NCBI GenBank assembly: GCA_905220665.1
Contig: CAJNAR010000165.1
Coordinates: 186,001 to 250,000, forward strand
DNA: 64,000 nt
Direction: 5' to 3'
Origin: Albugo candida
Taxonomy: Eukaryota > Oomycota > Peronosporomycetes > Albuginales > Albuginaceae
Positions 23,890-35,169 of the stretch are shown here, in pieces. The position numbers were made by a program, and so were the translations under genes. Each line of letters opens with the position of its first letter. Position 1 is the stretch's first letter. The notes beneath the pieces were generated by a model. That model was not told the origin of the DNA. It saw nothing but the letters and a program-made list of their open reading frames with translations, and did no database searches.

Positions 23890-24900
23890 TTAGGAAAATC
23901 GGGGTGCTTTCGGAATTGGTCGTCCGCTGAACTCAGAGGCATTCGACTTGTACGAAGAGAGTAGGTAAACTTTCAATGAAGTGTGCAGTCTCTTCATATT
24001 ACACGGAAGCTTCAACTTAGCTACATTCGGGTTGATGATCTTGAACGGTCCAACTTTCTCGCCCGCGAGTTTTGCTTTCTTCAACTCAATGTGAGAGTTG
24101 ACTGTTTTGAGTGGCAGGATCTTGGTATTCAGTATAACTATCCCACCGACATTAAAGCTGAGGCTGTTTTTTTTAGCATCGTAGTACTTCTTCCTTCTTT
24201 TCCAGGGTTGGTCAAGGTTTTCGCGTGCTTTACGCACTAGCTCTTGATGATCTTCAAAGAATTTTGAGAAGCATCTGACATTGGTTGTGGATCCCGAAAC
24301 TTGGAGTCTATGTATTCGTGAGCAATCAGGTTGCTTCAGGTATCAATCTGAAACGGGGTGAGTTAAGAAGACGCGTTCATCGAGGAGGCGTGCGCGCACA
24401 CCATGGTACCAAGTAGCTTTACCCAATTTTCCTAAATGTACAATACCAGGCGGTGTAATGCGTCTACAAAGACTATGTTTTGGAGTTATGTCTCTTCATC
24501 TGCTTGTGTCCTATGAGTGGTCACCATGCGTAGCTTGACACCCATTATGTTCATTAAAATTTCCCAGAAGTTTGCCGTAAAATTCGGATACCAATCGCTG
24601 ATGATAAACTTCCGCAGTCCATGATGTTGGACCATGGCGTCGAAAAACTATTTTGCTGTGCGCATGGACAGCTTGTCTACGACGACGTAAATAGCATCGT
24701 ACTCTTCCAGCACGTGTAGCCTAGTAATGAAGTCCTTTGAGACTACTTCCCAGCATTCTACCGGAATGGGGATAGGAATCATGAATCCTTTTTCTCGCTG
24801 GCTATTTGATATCCATCGAGCGCATGTTTCACATGTGTCGACGTACTTCTGCACCGTCCAAGTATCTTCGGCCAGTAGTAACATTGTTTTAACTTAATGT
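23890..24900 (-). pseudogene. Gypsy integrase remnant
   Basis: At 24648-24884 minus: VQKYVDTCETCARW (the CxxC half of the HHCC zinc domain), then PIPVECWEVVSKDFITRL and YDAIYVVVDKLSM, the start of the catalytic core with its first Asp. At 23890-24237 minus: the C-terminal region with KKYYDAKKNSLSFNVGGIVIL, KVGPFKI and LHTSLKVYLL, typical of the SH3-like tail of Gypsy integrases. The middle of the core is frame-shifted. Confidence 0.8.
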
Positions 24901-24970
24901 AAGCTCTGCGAAATCCTGGATGTGCTAGTACAGTCGCATCTTGAAACTCGTATCAAATCTCCGTCTTTAA

Positions 24971-26760
24971 TTACGTCATGTCCGGAGTACATAATTGCTT
25001 CATTGCACCTCCTTGCTTCAAATCTATGAGTCCTTTGTAGATTACGAAATTGTCATTCGCCTGCATTGGTTTCAATATCTTTCTGGAAAACATGATATTT
25101 GCGATATTCTTGCTGAATCCCTTTTCGCACTTCTTTGCTGAGATGTGCGCGCGCAATTTGGAACTCTGCGCTGTGTATTTGTTCCTTAGCGAATCCTTTC
25201 GGATGACTTTCTCCACGCAACTCCACATCGTCGAGTAAGAGTTGGGAGACATCCAGCGAAAAGTACTGAATGAAGGCCGAGTGACCACGTGCATATCCAA
25301 CAGACTGGTGTGGCTATTCCAACCATCCATAAACTCATTTACGACGTGCGACATATCGGAAATACAGTTAATCGGCACAGGGGGTCGTTGGAATGCTCTT
25401 CTGCCACTGATGGACAAGTTAATGCGCCAGCCACGACATTTGACCGTCATTTTACATGATGTCAAACAAAGGCGAACTTTGAAAAGAACGTCAGCATTTC
25501 TGCCATCTTTGAAGACACCTTTGAATGATGAAGCATCCACTTTCACGCTGACTTGTCGGTATAGACTAAAAAGTGTCGTCCATGGAGATAAGAAAGCCCT
25601 TTTGCTAAACCATTCTTGAAGGAAAACAGGTCTCTCTCGTGAGTTGACCATTCATGAGTATCCAGATGCTTCGAATAAAATGCAATGCCTTGGTCGTTGT
25701 CGTCCATACGTTACGAAGAAACAACACCAATGCAGAATCCAAAAGCATCCGCTGTTACGATGAAAGGGTAAGTGAATCCCGGCAACTTCAGAGTAGGTGA
25801 ATGCTAAATTGCGAGGTTAAAATCGTTAAACGATTTTTTCTGATCATGCCCCAGTGCCATTGCGTATCTTGCTTGGCGAGATCTCGAAGAGGACGCGATA
25901 TCCTTGCAAAATCGTAAATGAATCGACGGTAACATCCAGCTAGTCTCAGAAAACAAATCAACTCCTTGCGACATGTCGGTACGTGGAACGTTGCGATTGT
26001 ATCGGTTTTCTTTGGGTCGAAGAGCAGACGTTCTTCCGGTACTATGTGCCCTAATATTGTGATTTTCTTACGACTAAATACGCATTTGGAGAATCAAGCG
26101 TAAATCCCCTCCTTCCGCAACACTCCACAGACGATGCGAAGGGGGTGTCTTGGTACTCGATTCCACGGAGAAAATGCATAAGTCGTCGAGATAGACGACA
26201 ACAAACTTTCCGAGCTATCGAACAACGCTCGTATAAGACGTAGCCGGATTCCAGGTATTCCTGGTAAACCCATTGATGCTAGAGACCATTAAACTTTTCT
26301 TTTTGAGTTCTGAAAGCCGTATAGCGTCGCGTAGATAGTAACACTACCATTTGAGGAGAACCTTGTGCAACATCGAGAAGCGTAAAATACTTGCATCCAA
26401 CCGTGCGGTTGAATAGCTCTCCGATCAATGGCAAACGGATTTTTGCAACAACTGACATGCTATCACCACAGCGAATGTCAACCACCCATCGAGTTGGGAT
26501 CTTCATATATCCGCTTCGGAGCCTAAGAGAACGTTTTGGGAAGTTTTCGGTTGCGGGAGCTTTCCCTGGAATGTCCAAAATATTTGTGACCCCTGGAGAA
26601 TTTGATACTTCAATCTATCCTTTTCGTATTTTTTTTCAAGGATTTGCTGCAGTGCGTCCTTCTTAGCCTTTGAAAGACGGAAGGGAGCACAAGAGCTCGG
26701 CACCGCGTCAGGCTTCATTTGCAACTCGAACACAACTGATCGTGTTGAAGGTCTTTTATT
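24971..26760 (-). pseudogene. Gypsy reverse transcriptase-RNase H remnant
   Basis: RT begins at 26503-26733 (PDAVPSSCAPFRLSKAKKDA). It continues at 26279-26578 with RWVVDIR, KYFTLLDVAQG (first catalytic Asp block) and STRRYTAFRT. A YLDD box is readable at about 26189 (FVVVYLDDLCIF). The RNase H domain starts with FIVTADAFGFCIG at about 25730-25780 and WSTHERDLF near 25640. Below 25640 the frame breaks repeatedly, although 24971-25651 happens to stay open in one frame. The active-site residues survive, but the polyprotein cannot be made. Confidence 0.8.
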
Positions 26761-27028
26761 CGGGATTTGTCTGGAAATACGTTCTTGTAATCGTCCTAAA
26801 AATGGTTTTAACTCCTGCGGTATTTTCGATTGTTCTGCGTTGTAACTTTCAAGTGATATATCTCCTCTTAGGCTCCACTTTCCATCTTCTTTTAGAATGC
26901 CGTTCCATCCACGTCTTCTATCTTAGCTCGGGCTGCAATTTCAATCTGCTGCGTACGCTAACCAATCTTTGGGTTGTACTTGGTGAACCATAGTTGACCA
27001 AACATCAAGTCGTGTGTATCCGATAAGT

Positions 27029-27262
27029 TCATTCCCGGGAATCGCATGTTAGGGTATCTTCTTCCTTCTTCGTGGGATGACTCGATGTCCATGTTCCATG
27101 AAAACGACACGCTTGTACCTTCTGCAAGCCTGCAAGGCTCAGCACTTTTGATGCCAGACCGGTTTTGATTAGGTTTGTTGACGCACCAGAATCAATCAGA
27201 ATCTTGACTGCTTTATCTTTAATTACACCATATCGCACAAGTAGTCGATTCTGAACTGGCAT
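27029..27262 (-). pseudogene. Gypsy aspartic protease remnant
   Basis: A 77-codon open frame with the retropepsin active site ILIDSGASTNLI, preceded by a VIKDKAVK strand. It is the only intact active-site copy of this type in the window. The frame is closed on both sides by stops, so it is cut off from gag and RT. Confidence 0.8.
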
Positions 27263-27377
27263 GTCTGACCTATAGCTGCTTGATTATAAGTAAACAGGAA
27301 TAATGTCGAATTTCCTTTGAACTTCCATGAAATTGATCGTGACACGGTCGTATACAATTTTTTTCTTGCTCGTCCTC

Positions 27378-28225
27378 TCAGCTGTTCACATCATTGCCAT
27401 GGTGACGATTTACATGATGCTGATAGTTCCGAACTGAAGGACTGTTTCCTCTATCAGTGCTTATTCGGCGATGATTATACTTTGCGGAGGAGTGATTCGG
27501 ACTACCACACTTACATTCGTCACGAGACGGAAAGTGCACCTTATTAATGTCCATTGGCGCTGGAGCATTGTTCGATCGATATCGACGACTATTTCCGTGC
27601 GATCTATACCTCGGTTTGGCATGCGCGTTTCCTTGGGAACATCTCGGTGGATGAGAGCGGTCAAAGTCCAACGCAATAGTAATATCTACGTACAATGTTG
27701 TACAGCGACGGTAATGAGCTTCTTCCCGCGTACGACTTGTAAGTCCTAGTGGGAAGAGCATGATTTGTTCTAGCCTTCTCATTTCTCAGACGTGAGTGAC
27801 TACGTGACAAAACTTGCCCACCTAATCTAGGAGATCTTTGCAATCACGCTCTCTCACATTGCTCATATGTTTGCGCAAACGCTCTTGCAATTCAGCAGGA
27901 ACGAATTTACGTTCGACTTTGCTGAAGAAGGCGTCCCTGTTTGTGACACGTTCTTTTTTCATCACACATCACTGAGCGGCTTCTTGCTTTAGTGTTCTTC
28001 TAAGACGCCGAGTGTATTCTCTGAGAAAGTTCCTTGATTTTCTGCCCACTCCTCTTGCAAAGAAGTACTGCTATAGTTGCTCTTTATAGAGTAGGGATGA
28101 TTCGTCCAATCTAATAGTTGTTTGGCTTTTTGATATCGCTCTGGTAACTCCGATTGATTTTCCATAATTGCCACCATAGAGTACAGCAACTGTGCATGCT
28201 GATCTGTGGTCATCGGGGTAGACAT
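27378..28225 (-). pseudogene. Gypsy gag remnant
   Basis: It starts with an ATG-led frame at 28225 (MSTPMTTDQHAQLL). It continues in other frames through a FVPAELQERLRKHMSNVRE block and the long frame 27378-27782. That frame has an Arg/His/Ser-rich basic region, an APAPMDINKV segment and a degenerate zinc knuckle (CKCGSPNHSSAKYNH, last Cys lost). Several stops and frameshifts separate the blocks. Confidence 0.7.
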
Positions 28226-28711
28226 TATTGAATCAATTCAGTTAATATTTGATGTTAATGATAAGTTAGATGTAGATGTTAGATCTGTGGTCTTTTGGCT
28301 TTTTTCTTGCTCTTGAGTGCTTCTAATGACAGCCTTTGGTCCAGGTTTCAAGGATTTTTTTGATTTGGCGGGCGGTTGCAGGTGAACAGGCCATGAACCG
28401 AAGTACTGACTTTCCGTTAAGTAACTGACTTGTAAGCGAATCGGGACAATTTATAGCCAATTAACACTTCGTTCTCGATAACGGTGGAAGTACTAGCGTC
28501 CCGATGGGAATTACAGCCAATGAAAAGGAGTCCTTGCCCTCAAAATAATGGGACTTAAGAATGGCTCTCCTAATATATGCTCTTGAGTGGCGAAGGTGAT
28601 GGGACACGGACGGCGAGCATGGCAAAGACAATGGTGCTGAAGACGGCTTGCACGGTGGGGATGGCGGTGCTTATAACGGCGTTGCTGCGAGGACCAACTA
28701 GTGATAACAGA

Positions 28712-28945
28712 TATGAAGACTTGAGTGTCACTTGGTATATTTTTAATGGAAAAGATTTAGGTCCTGAGTTCGCTACACTGGGCTACCTCTAAGCCTGTCC
28801 TTATAAATAATCTAAAAGCTTCGCAGTGGCGCCATCTCATGACGGCAGACTGCGACTTCATGCCTATCGGATATGCATTTAGTTGTGCAATACACCCGAG
28901 TACGTGCTCAGTCGTATCGCGCGTACCAGACGTCGTGACATAGCA
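28712..28945 (-). repeat. Gypsy 5' LTR (right copy)
   Basis: Pairs with 23484-23690. Immediately to its left, read on the minus strand, TTGGTCCTCGCAGC follows the LTR edge and could be a tRNA primer-binding site (TGG start). Confidence 0.65.
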
Positions 28946-30471
28946 TGGTTCGAGTATCTTCATCAAACTCAGAGGGCTTTCCGTACAAACCTAACGACAA
29001 GTGGTATGTTTAGCTGAAAGATTATGTACAGTTAGTCGGCCAAATTGGCGCATGAAGTCGCTACGTTTATCACAGATTACGGTATTTTGAGACACATAGT
29101 TCTTCGATAACAAACGGCGGAATCTAAAAAATTACCTCTTCGGCAGCACAAGTGTAGCTGTCGGTAAGTGCAAATCGATGGTGATAGCGTGTCATTCTTC
29201 CAAGGACTCGGTGACTCAAATTATCTTTTTGCTCCTTAAAGACATTCTAGAAGAACGTCAAACGTTTCATATGTTTGGCAATCATGTAAAATGCTCTCCT
29301 CTTCCTCCATAAATTCGATTATTCCAAAACCAGCTCAATTGAGAACATTCGTGAGGTCGTGTGCACCCTGTTTGCCTCCTCTATCGTCGAATAGGTGCGC
29401 TTTATTTTCTGTTTGACCCTAGAAGTATTTACATTATCTACCGGGACTCACTACGTCTCGATTTTATTCAACGTAAAGAATCAACAGAAAAGCTAATAGG
29501 TTAATACAAAATTTTCAATTTGTTGTGGAAAGCTAGGAATAGACACTAATCACCAATTTCACCATTGTTTGCGTCGTTTTGGAGCTCTTATAGTAGGTAC
29601 AATCTCGAAGCATAGCAAATCGGACCATACAACTAAGGCACTAAGATGTATGAAAGTCATTGGATAGTAATATTCCACGTTTTTTATGAAGAACGAGTTA
29701 TGTTCGATCGTGTCGCATGCATCAGTATGCAATTATGCAATCACACACATCAGAAAAGCCCGTTAAATGATATGTCAGCATTTATCTGACTTTTAGGCAA
29801 GTTATATTTTAGAAAAAGATGCTAACTCGCTCAAGTCAGCCGAATTCTATTCTACAGATGCCGGAGACATGCCATAAAGCGCATTGGGTGTAGGACCTAG
29901 GTATGAGAGCGTTAGCTAGCAGTAATGGTCTGGTACTTATCCGTGAATCGAAAATCTGTTACTGCATTAAGTGAGTAAGCACATTGCACGGTCGTCGATG
30001 GAAAGTTGTATTATGTAGTGTACAGACTTGCGTATCTGCGAACAGCGTCTCGAAAGTCTCTATCTAAAGACGTAAATACCAACCGAGGATTTCTGCAACG
30101 AGATGAGTCACTTTCGAGAGAACGCTACATTATGTTTCTTTCTCTACTAATTGCTTTATCTAGATGCCCAAAATTCTCCATGATCAATGGAACATCACTG
30201 CTCACGTAATGTACTCGGGAGGAGATTATTCGAACCATGACGCCGATGACATTAAGGATGAATAGTAATGGTGCTTTTCTCTGAAGAATAGATTTCACGA
30301 GAGATTCAACCATCGTAATGAAATTAACGTGAGAATATCTTACGGGCTGTGACTTTTGTACACACCTGTCCGAGACAACGCGGTCTGAATAAACGCCACG
30401 TTCAAAATGATTATTATCAAAATCAGACCATTATTGGTACTGAAAGAGAAAAGAAGTGTAACAGGGTTACA
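28946..30471. other. Unassigned intergenic DNA
   Basis: Short open frames only (30006-30209 plus, 30125-30313 minus). No recognisable gene or repeat. Confidence 0.5.
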
Positions 30472-30800
30472 TGTCGCCTACTAAGCGTTTCTATGTGTGG
30501 TACACCTTTGGGACGCTTTTGGAGCTGACGCGTGTCAGCTACCGGACATTTTTCCTGGATTAGGTACGTTTAGATACTATTCCATAAAGAAGAAAATAGT
30601 TCCCCTTTTGATCAACCAGAGACACGTGCCTGGTTGAGTCGTCTCAGATCTTGTACACTATGTGTTGGCGATTCCTGAATCGTTAGGTCCCTTGAACAAG
30701 GAACTTAAGCTCTTAACCTTCCTGACTCGTTGAGTCGAACTCAATTGCTTGTCGTGCAGATAGCCTTCCTCTGGCAAAGAGCTAAAGCAACTTCACTACA
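30472..30800 (+). repeat. Gypsy-type 5' LTR, 329 bp
   Basis: It begins TGTCGCCTACTAAG and ends CTTCACTACA. It contains GAGCTGACGCGTGTCAGC, a short inverted repeat typical of oomycete Gypsy LTRs. Two bases after the end, TGGTAGCACTTGCAG resembles a tRNA primer-binding site. No matching 3' LTR is present in the window. Confidence 0.6.
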
Positions 30801-30859
30801 CTTGGTAGCACTTGCAGTCAATCTACACCTGAGTCCTTAAAGACTGATCCTCCGTCAGA

Positions 30860-31840
30860 ATGGAACAGACAATCTCCCTCTCTGAGGCTCGCAGCGTTGC
30901 GCTTGATCAGCATAACGCGGCTGTGGGTTCCGAATATGTGGAATTCTTTGTTTAGCAAGTCCCGGACGAGTTAAACGCACGTCTCGAATACTTCATGCAT
31001 TATAAAACGTCCCTACTAAGGCAGGTCCAAGACCAAGTGGCGACAGCTATGCCAACACGCTTTGTGTCTATACCAGACACAGAGGCTATGCCTCGTCCAG
31101 TAAAGTTGGACGTTATACATTATTTCGGAAAGAAGGGGGAAACCTATTTATCTGGATCCGTGAGGTAGAAATGGCGATGAAAGCTGGCTTGATCTCAGTT
31201 GAGCGTCAGCGAGTCTCGCTGGAGGTCAACAAGCTTGATGATAGAGCTAAAGCATGGTAACTGACGTGAGTTACGTCAGTTGATGTGGCGTTTCCCACAT
31301 GAGAATCGCAAAAGTTGGAAATTACGCGCCTCTTTCACCGCCTAACCAGGCATATCGCGTACGTTCACGCTTCTTGACTAACCTTCAAGGTTAGAACGAA
31401 TTATGGGACTATGTCCAAGAGTCGAGAACGCTCATAGCTGCTATGCAGAGCGGACCTCTTTCTGAGTGGTCCATGTGACGGTGTTTATGAAACGTCTTCG
31501 TGTCAGCGGTGCCATAACCGATATTTCCGGGTTCACCCTGATCACTTCGACGAAGCGGTTGATCTAGCTCATAATGATGAGAACAACTTTAAGTCAGCTA
31601 GACTTGGCAGAAATGAGTATAAGGCAAGCTCTGCAGGAGTGAGCTCTATGAGTACATCCGCTTTTTGTAAGCCTGACCCTATGGACCTTGGAAACACTTG
31701 AAGGTGAAGGAGAAGCTTAGAATCAAGTTGCTGGACAATACAGGGAGATTCGTCGATGTTTTTCTTGCGTGAGCACCAAGCACCTGCGCCCCAGGTGTCT
31801 GTTACGCAAACAGCGCCAGGCTCAGTTGAAGGTGTTTATA
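30860..31840 (+). pseudogene. Ty3/Gypsy gag remnant, plus strand
   Basis: It begins with an ATG at 30860. Blocks in order: LDQHNAAVGSEYVEFF, YKTSLLRQVQDQVATAMPTR, PRPVKLDVIHYFGK, VEMAMKAGLISVERQR, LWDYVQESRTLIAAMQSG, PMDLGNT, and a full CCHC zinc knuckle CFSCVSTKHLRPRC near 31756-31800. The frame changes at least three times and stops interrupt it (one at about codon 32). No protease or pol follows; the relic ends near 31850. It belongs to a different Gypsy lineage from the 23.5-28.9 kb element. Confidence 0.75.
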
Positions 31841-32010
31841 TTACTAGAATTAGACTAACTGACTTCTCTAGTTGTCTAGGCTATCATAAATAAGATATAT
31901 ACATTAAAAAACATTTCGTGAAATACCTTTGAAGATGATACTATGTCTGTTCGTTAATATTCCCGTATCGCAGTAGCCTTATCACCCTTAATACAAGACT
32001 GTATTCAGCT

Positions 32011-32072
32011 TGTAAATGCTTTAAAGTTGTAAAGTTGTAAAGTGTAAAGTTGTAAATTGTAAAGTCGTAAAG
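32011..32072 (-). repeat. LINE 3' tail of short tandem repeats
   Basis: On the plus strand, TTGTAAAG-type units repeat about seven times with small variations (GTAAAGTTGTAAAGTGTAAAG and so on). A simple-repeat tail instead of poly(A) marks the 3' end of this LINE. Confidence 0.7.
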
Positions 32073-32123
32073 GTGTAGAAAAGTTCCGAAGATACCGTGG
32101 TTTGCAAATTGGTGTGCGCCACA

Positions 32124-33233
32124 CTAGGCAGAACATCGCCATCCAACTAGGACTAGGATCTGAGTTGCACTTGCATTTTGACTTGTCTGTGTCGTACCCA
32201 CAGTAATGATCCTCGGCTTCTGATAAACCCACCGAATGATCCTTGCGTTGCGAGTGGTTTCAAAACTATAGCAAGCCGAATGCGTTCCTCTTGGTCGTAA
32301 CACTATCTTCGAAAGTACCGAACGTGCGCGCTTAACGTGGTTTAAATGAAGGGAAATGCTGAAACTGTCGGAGTTGCTCATCGCTGATCGCTGATCGCTG
32401 ATCGCTGATCGCTGATCGAACAAACGAAGATTCCGATCTTTCCAGATGAAGTGCAGTGTCACCGCTTGCAATGCAAGCCATAAATCCGATATAATTTGCT
32501 GATATTCTTTCCAATCCGACTGCAGTGTTGGTACGATTGCACATGCAATATGCGTCCAAAGTGGTCGAGAGGAGAAAAACTGATCCCAACTAGGGAGTAA
32601 CTCCCTCCATAACTGTGACGTGTGATCGCACTCTAGAAAGAGATGTTGATCGGATTCCACTGCCCCACACGAAGGCTGCGTGCACAATATGATATCGGGC
32701 TGAATATCCTTCAAGGCTAGACAAAACTGTAAATCTTCGGAAATTCGTAATACACGTTGCTGAAGTTGCCGTGATGTAGCCATAAAAGTTCGAACTCGTT
32801 CTGAATCCAGTGCGTCCGATCTCTCCCGTGATGCCCAATGTGTCGACATCGGAGGACTCTTGGTTGGTTTGGGAGGTTTCCAAACGATTCGTGAGGGTTG
32901 TGAGCGTGGTCTAGATGGAAAATAATGTTTCCGGTACTTGCTTTTTACTCCCACATAAAATAATCCAGCACTTGTGGTTGGTGTAATCCAAGTGATGCGA
33001 CCAATCGTCGAGTGGATACGCTGGAGAATGTGAGTGACTTCATTGTAAAGTCGGCTAAGCAACTTTTCTTCAGACATATGCGATGTGTTTAGTTGGTCGT
33101 CGTTGTAATAGTTGGCAACGAAATCTTCCTTCGTTGGCCATGTGTCGCTTTCTCGACGAAAGTCTTGAAGACTGCGAATCTCGAAAAGCGTAGCAAACGA
33201 TTTCCGGAATGTTCGATGTGGTTCTTGCACCAT
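32124..33233 (-). pseudogene. LINE ORF2 C-terminal domain (zf-RVT-like), 369 codons
   Basis: The longest open frame of the element. It contains a Cys/His cluster, CTQPSCGAVESDQHLFLECD followed by SQLW, matching the zinc-binding domain found after the RT in many LINEs (zf-RVT). It also holds FIWKDRNLRLF, conserved in the same family. A 7-bp simple repeat (32382-32418) adds a QRSAISD-type run inside it. The frame starts at an ATG but belongs to the larger ORF2, from which it is separated by a frameshift near 33240. Confidence 0.75.
32382..32418 (+). repeat. Microsatellite (CGCTGAT)n, about 5.3 units
   Basis: A perfect 7-bp tandem repeat inside the LINE ORF2 C-terminal domain. Seven bases are not a multiple of three, so gain or loss of a unit shifts the frame. 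Confidence 0.9.
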
Positions 33234-33245
33234 GCCAAGATTGTA

Positions 33246-33617
33246 TCAAACTTTTTGCGTACTCGGATTACGAGTAGCAGCTTCTTGGTTGCAGTGGTAC
33301 CACGTCGGTTGTTCCATGTAGTACTGACGGCGTTGTGAAAGATTCAAATCTGATATTGAAATGCTCCAATCCAACTGATGCCAAATTTTAAATGCGTGTT
33401 TCCACCATGACGATATGCTCTCCCATTGAATCATTTTCCCATGTCGCTTTGGTGCGATGGTGAATATATCCATCGGCTTGTGTGGTCCAAAGGAAGGCTG
33501 GATAAGCTGTAATAATTCCGTCGAAGCAGTTCTCCAATTCGCAGGAATAATTGATGACGCATCGGATGCGAACTGCTGAAGGAATTGAATACGTTGTAGC
33601 TTTAATCGTCCCACCAA
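33246..33617 (-). pseudogene. LINE ORF2, segment between RT thumb and C-terminal domain
   Basis: An open frame of 123 codons starting VGRLKLQRIQFLQQF and including ELLQLIQPSFGPHKPMD and IAPKRHGKMIQWESI. Position and colinearity with the older copy (48250-48640) place it between the RT thumb and the zinc domain. It has no catalytic motif. Confidence 0.6.
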
Positions 33618-33662
33618 AAAAGGAGCTTGTAGTCCATCATCTTGTCGGCGAAGATATAAAAA

Positions 33663-34300
33663 CTACTTGCTGAGTAGGTGAACATGTTTTGAATCTTTTT
33701 TGTGTTTCCGACCAAGCACAAATCGATTTAACATTGACTGCCACTGTCGAATAGTCTCTGCTGGTATGTCCACGTGAATCGTGTAATGCCACAAACGTGA
33801 TAAAATCATCGTCTGCGCAATCAGTAGTCGACCACGAACAATTCTTGCTCGTCGAAACCATACACCAAACCTATCATAAAAACGCTTGTCGAGAGTTGAG
33901 ATAACCATCGAATGAGTCGGTTTCTGGCCGAACGGGATACCCAAATACTTGACCGAATCCTCCGGACCCATTATGGTCAAATTGGGAATACGTGGACATG
34001 GCTTGGTCCGATTCAACGAGAGCAAGGATGATTTCCTTAAGTTGAGTTTCGCACCCGATCAATCGCAATAGACTTGGACGAGTTCGAGTTGCGTGAAAAC
34101 ACCATTTGGTGTCTCTGAAAGCAATGTCGAATCGTCCGCAAAAAATCCAGTTGCGACAGTTGTGCCATTAATCCAAATGCCAAGTTCCTTATGTTGCAAA
34201 GTAAATTTCCCAAAGGATCGATCGTCATCAGAAAAAGTAATCCTTAGAGAGGATCACCTTGTTTCACATCACGTTGTGGTGTAATGGACGGTGTGATATA
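33663..34300 (-). pseudogene. LINE ORF2 reverse transcriptase, C-terminal half
   Basis: The catalytic FADD box is readable at about 34135 (FFADDSTLLSETPNGVF). It is followed by LSLNRTKPCPRIPNL, EDSVKYLGIPFGQKP (the conserved YLG block) and RARIVRGRLLIAQTMILSRLWHY at 33663-34025. Just before it come GDP and LFLMTIDPLGN. At least one frameshift divides the two parts. The active-site Asp pair is intact. Confidence 0.75.
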
Positions 34301-34315
34301 TCCATTGATTATCAA

Positions 34316-35169
34316 CTACGCCTTAGTGTTATTGTACAAAAGACGAAACCAGTCGATTGAACTTTTTTCAACGCCTATTTCTTCCAAAATGCGAAACATG
34401 TACGTCCAATTGACTCGATCATATGCTTTCTCAAAGTCGAGAAAAGTCGCATAAGCTTCCTCCCCACAATGAGTGACCAAGTCTTGATTGTCGGTCAGAT
34501 GTCGAATATGGTGATGCATTGACCTTCCTCGCACAAATGCTTTTTGATCTTGATGGATCAATTTTGGCAAAAAAGGTTCCAATCGATACGCCAACACTTT
34601 TGAAATTACTTTCACGTCGACGCAAAGCAGTGCGATCGGGAGAAACTTGTATCGAATGGAATGACTTTTTTGCTTTCTATACATGGATCATCTGAGTCGG
34701 TCTCGGAGCTATAAAGAAAGCCCATGAAACCACCCCAATGATCTCTGAATTCGTTAATAAAATCCCTCGGATTCGATGTCACGGTACCGCATTTTTTGAT
34801 GACATTTTCGATCGGCACGCGACGACAAGAACTATCCGGAGGGTGGAAAAAAAAACTTGGAAGAGTTCTCCATTTGCTTCACGTGATGGTCGAAGCTTTC
34901 ACCTTGGTTGTATTTCGCGTTGTTTTCGACTGAGATTTTAAATTGTTGGAGACTCGATTCGTAAAAATACCGGGACTCATTGGTGTCGTCTTGAATGCGA
35001 TATCGAGCTGCTGCGACTTCCAAAACGCGCTGGCTAGACTCAACATCACGTCGGCTCTCTTTTTCAACCTCTTTTACAATGCTTTGAAGCTGTTTCTCGA
35101 TTTTTGTCTTCCAACTTTCCCACATTTTACCGGGATTCGAAGTTGTCCGCAACTGGTTGAGCACCAAAT
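34316..35169 (-). pseudogene. LINE ORF2 reverse transcriptase, N-terminal half with deletion
   Basis: 34316-34684 minus encodes PIALLCVDVKVISKVLA, KLIHQDQKAFVRGRSM and AYATFLDFEKAYDRVNW (the catalytic Asp block). Upstream (34612-35167) lies the linker with NVIKKCGTVTSNPRDF. Compared with the older copy, about 270 bp are missing at the junction near 34640. The lost segment, present at about 49601-49869, includes the SSPGMGGLPAALYLLGPE block (RT fingers). The deletion makes this RT inactive regardless of frameshifts. Confidence 0.75.

Larger units (their letters stand above)
23484..28945 (-). mobile_element. Degenerate Ty3/Gypsy LTR retrotransposon
   Basis: It reads right to left: 5' LTR (about 28712-28945), gag, aspartic protease, reverse transcriptase, RNase H, integrase, 3' LTR (about 23484-23690). 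The order protease, RT, RNase H, integrase is the Gypsy order. All coding parts carry frameshifts and stops. The LTRs differ by many substitutions and an about 30-bp gap, so the copy is old. Confidence 0.85.

Noticed and set aside
26391..26993. Plus-strand frames over the Gypsy RT region
   Set aside because: Antisense to recognisable RT motifs on the minus strand.
32005..32232. Minus-strand 75-codon frame ending in Leu/Tyr repeats
   Set aside because: It reads the LINE simple-repeat tail; the repeat of LYNLQLYTLQLY is a translation of the tail.
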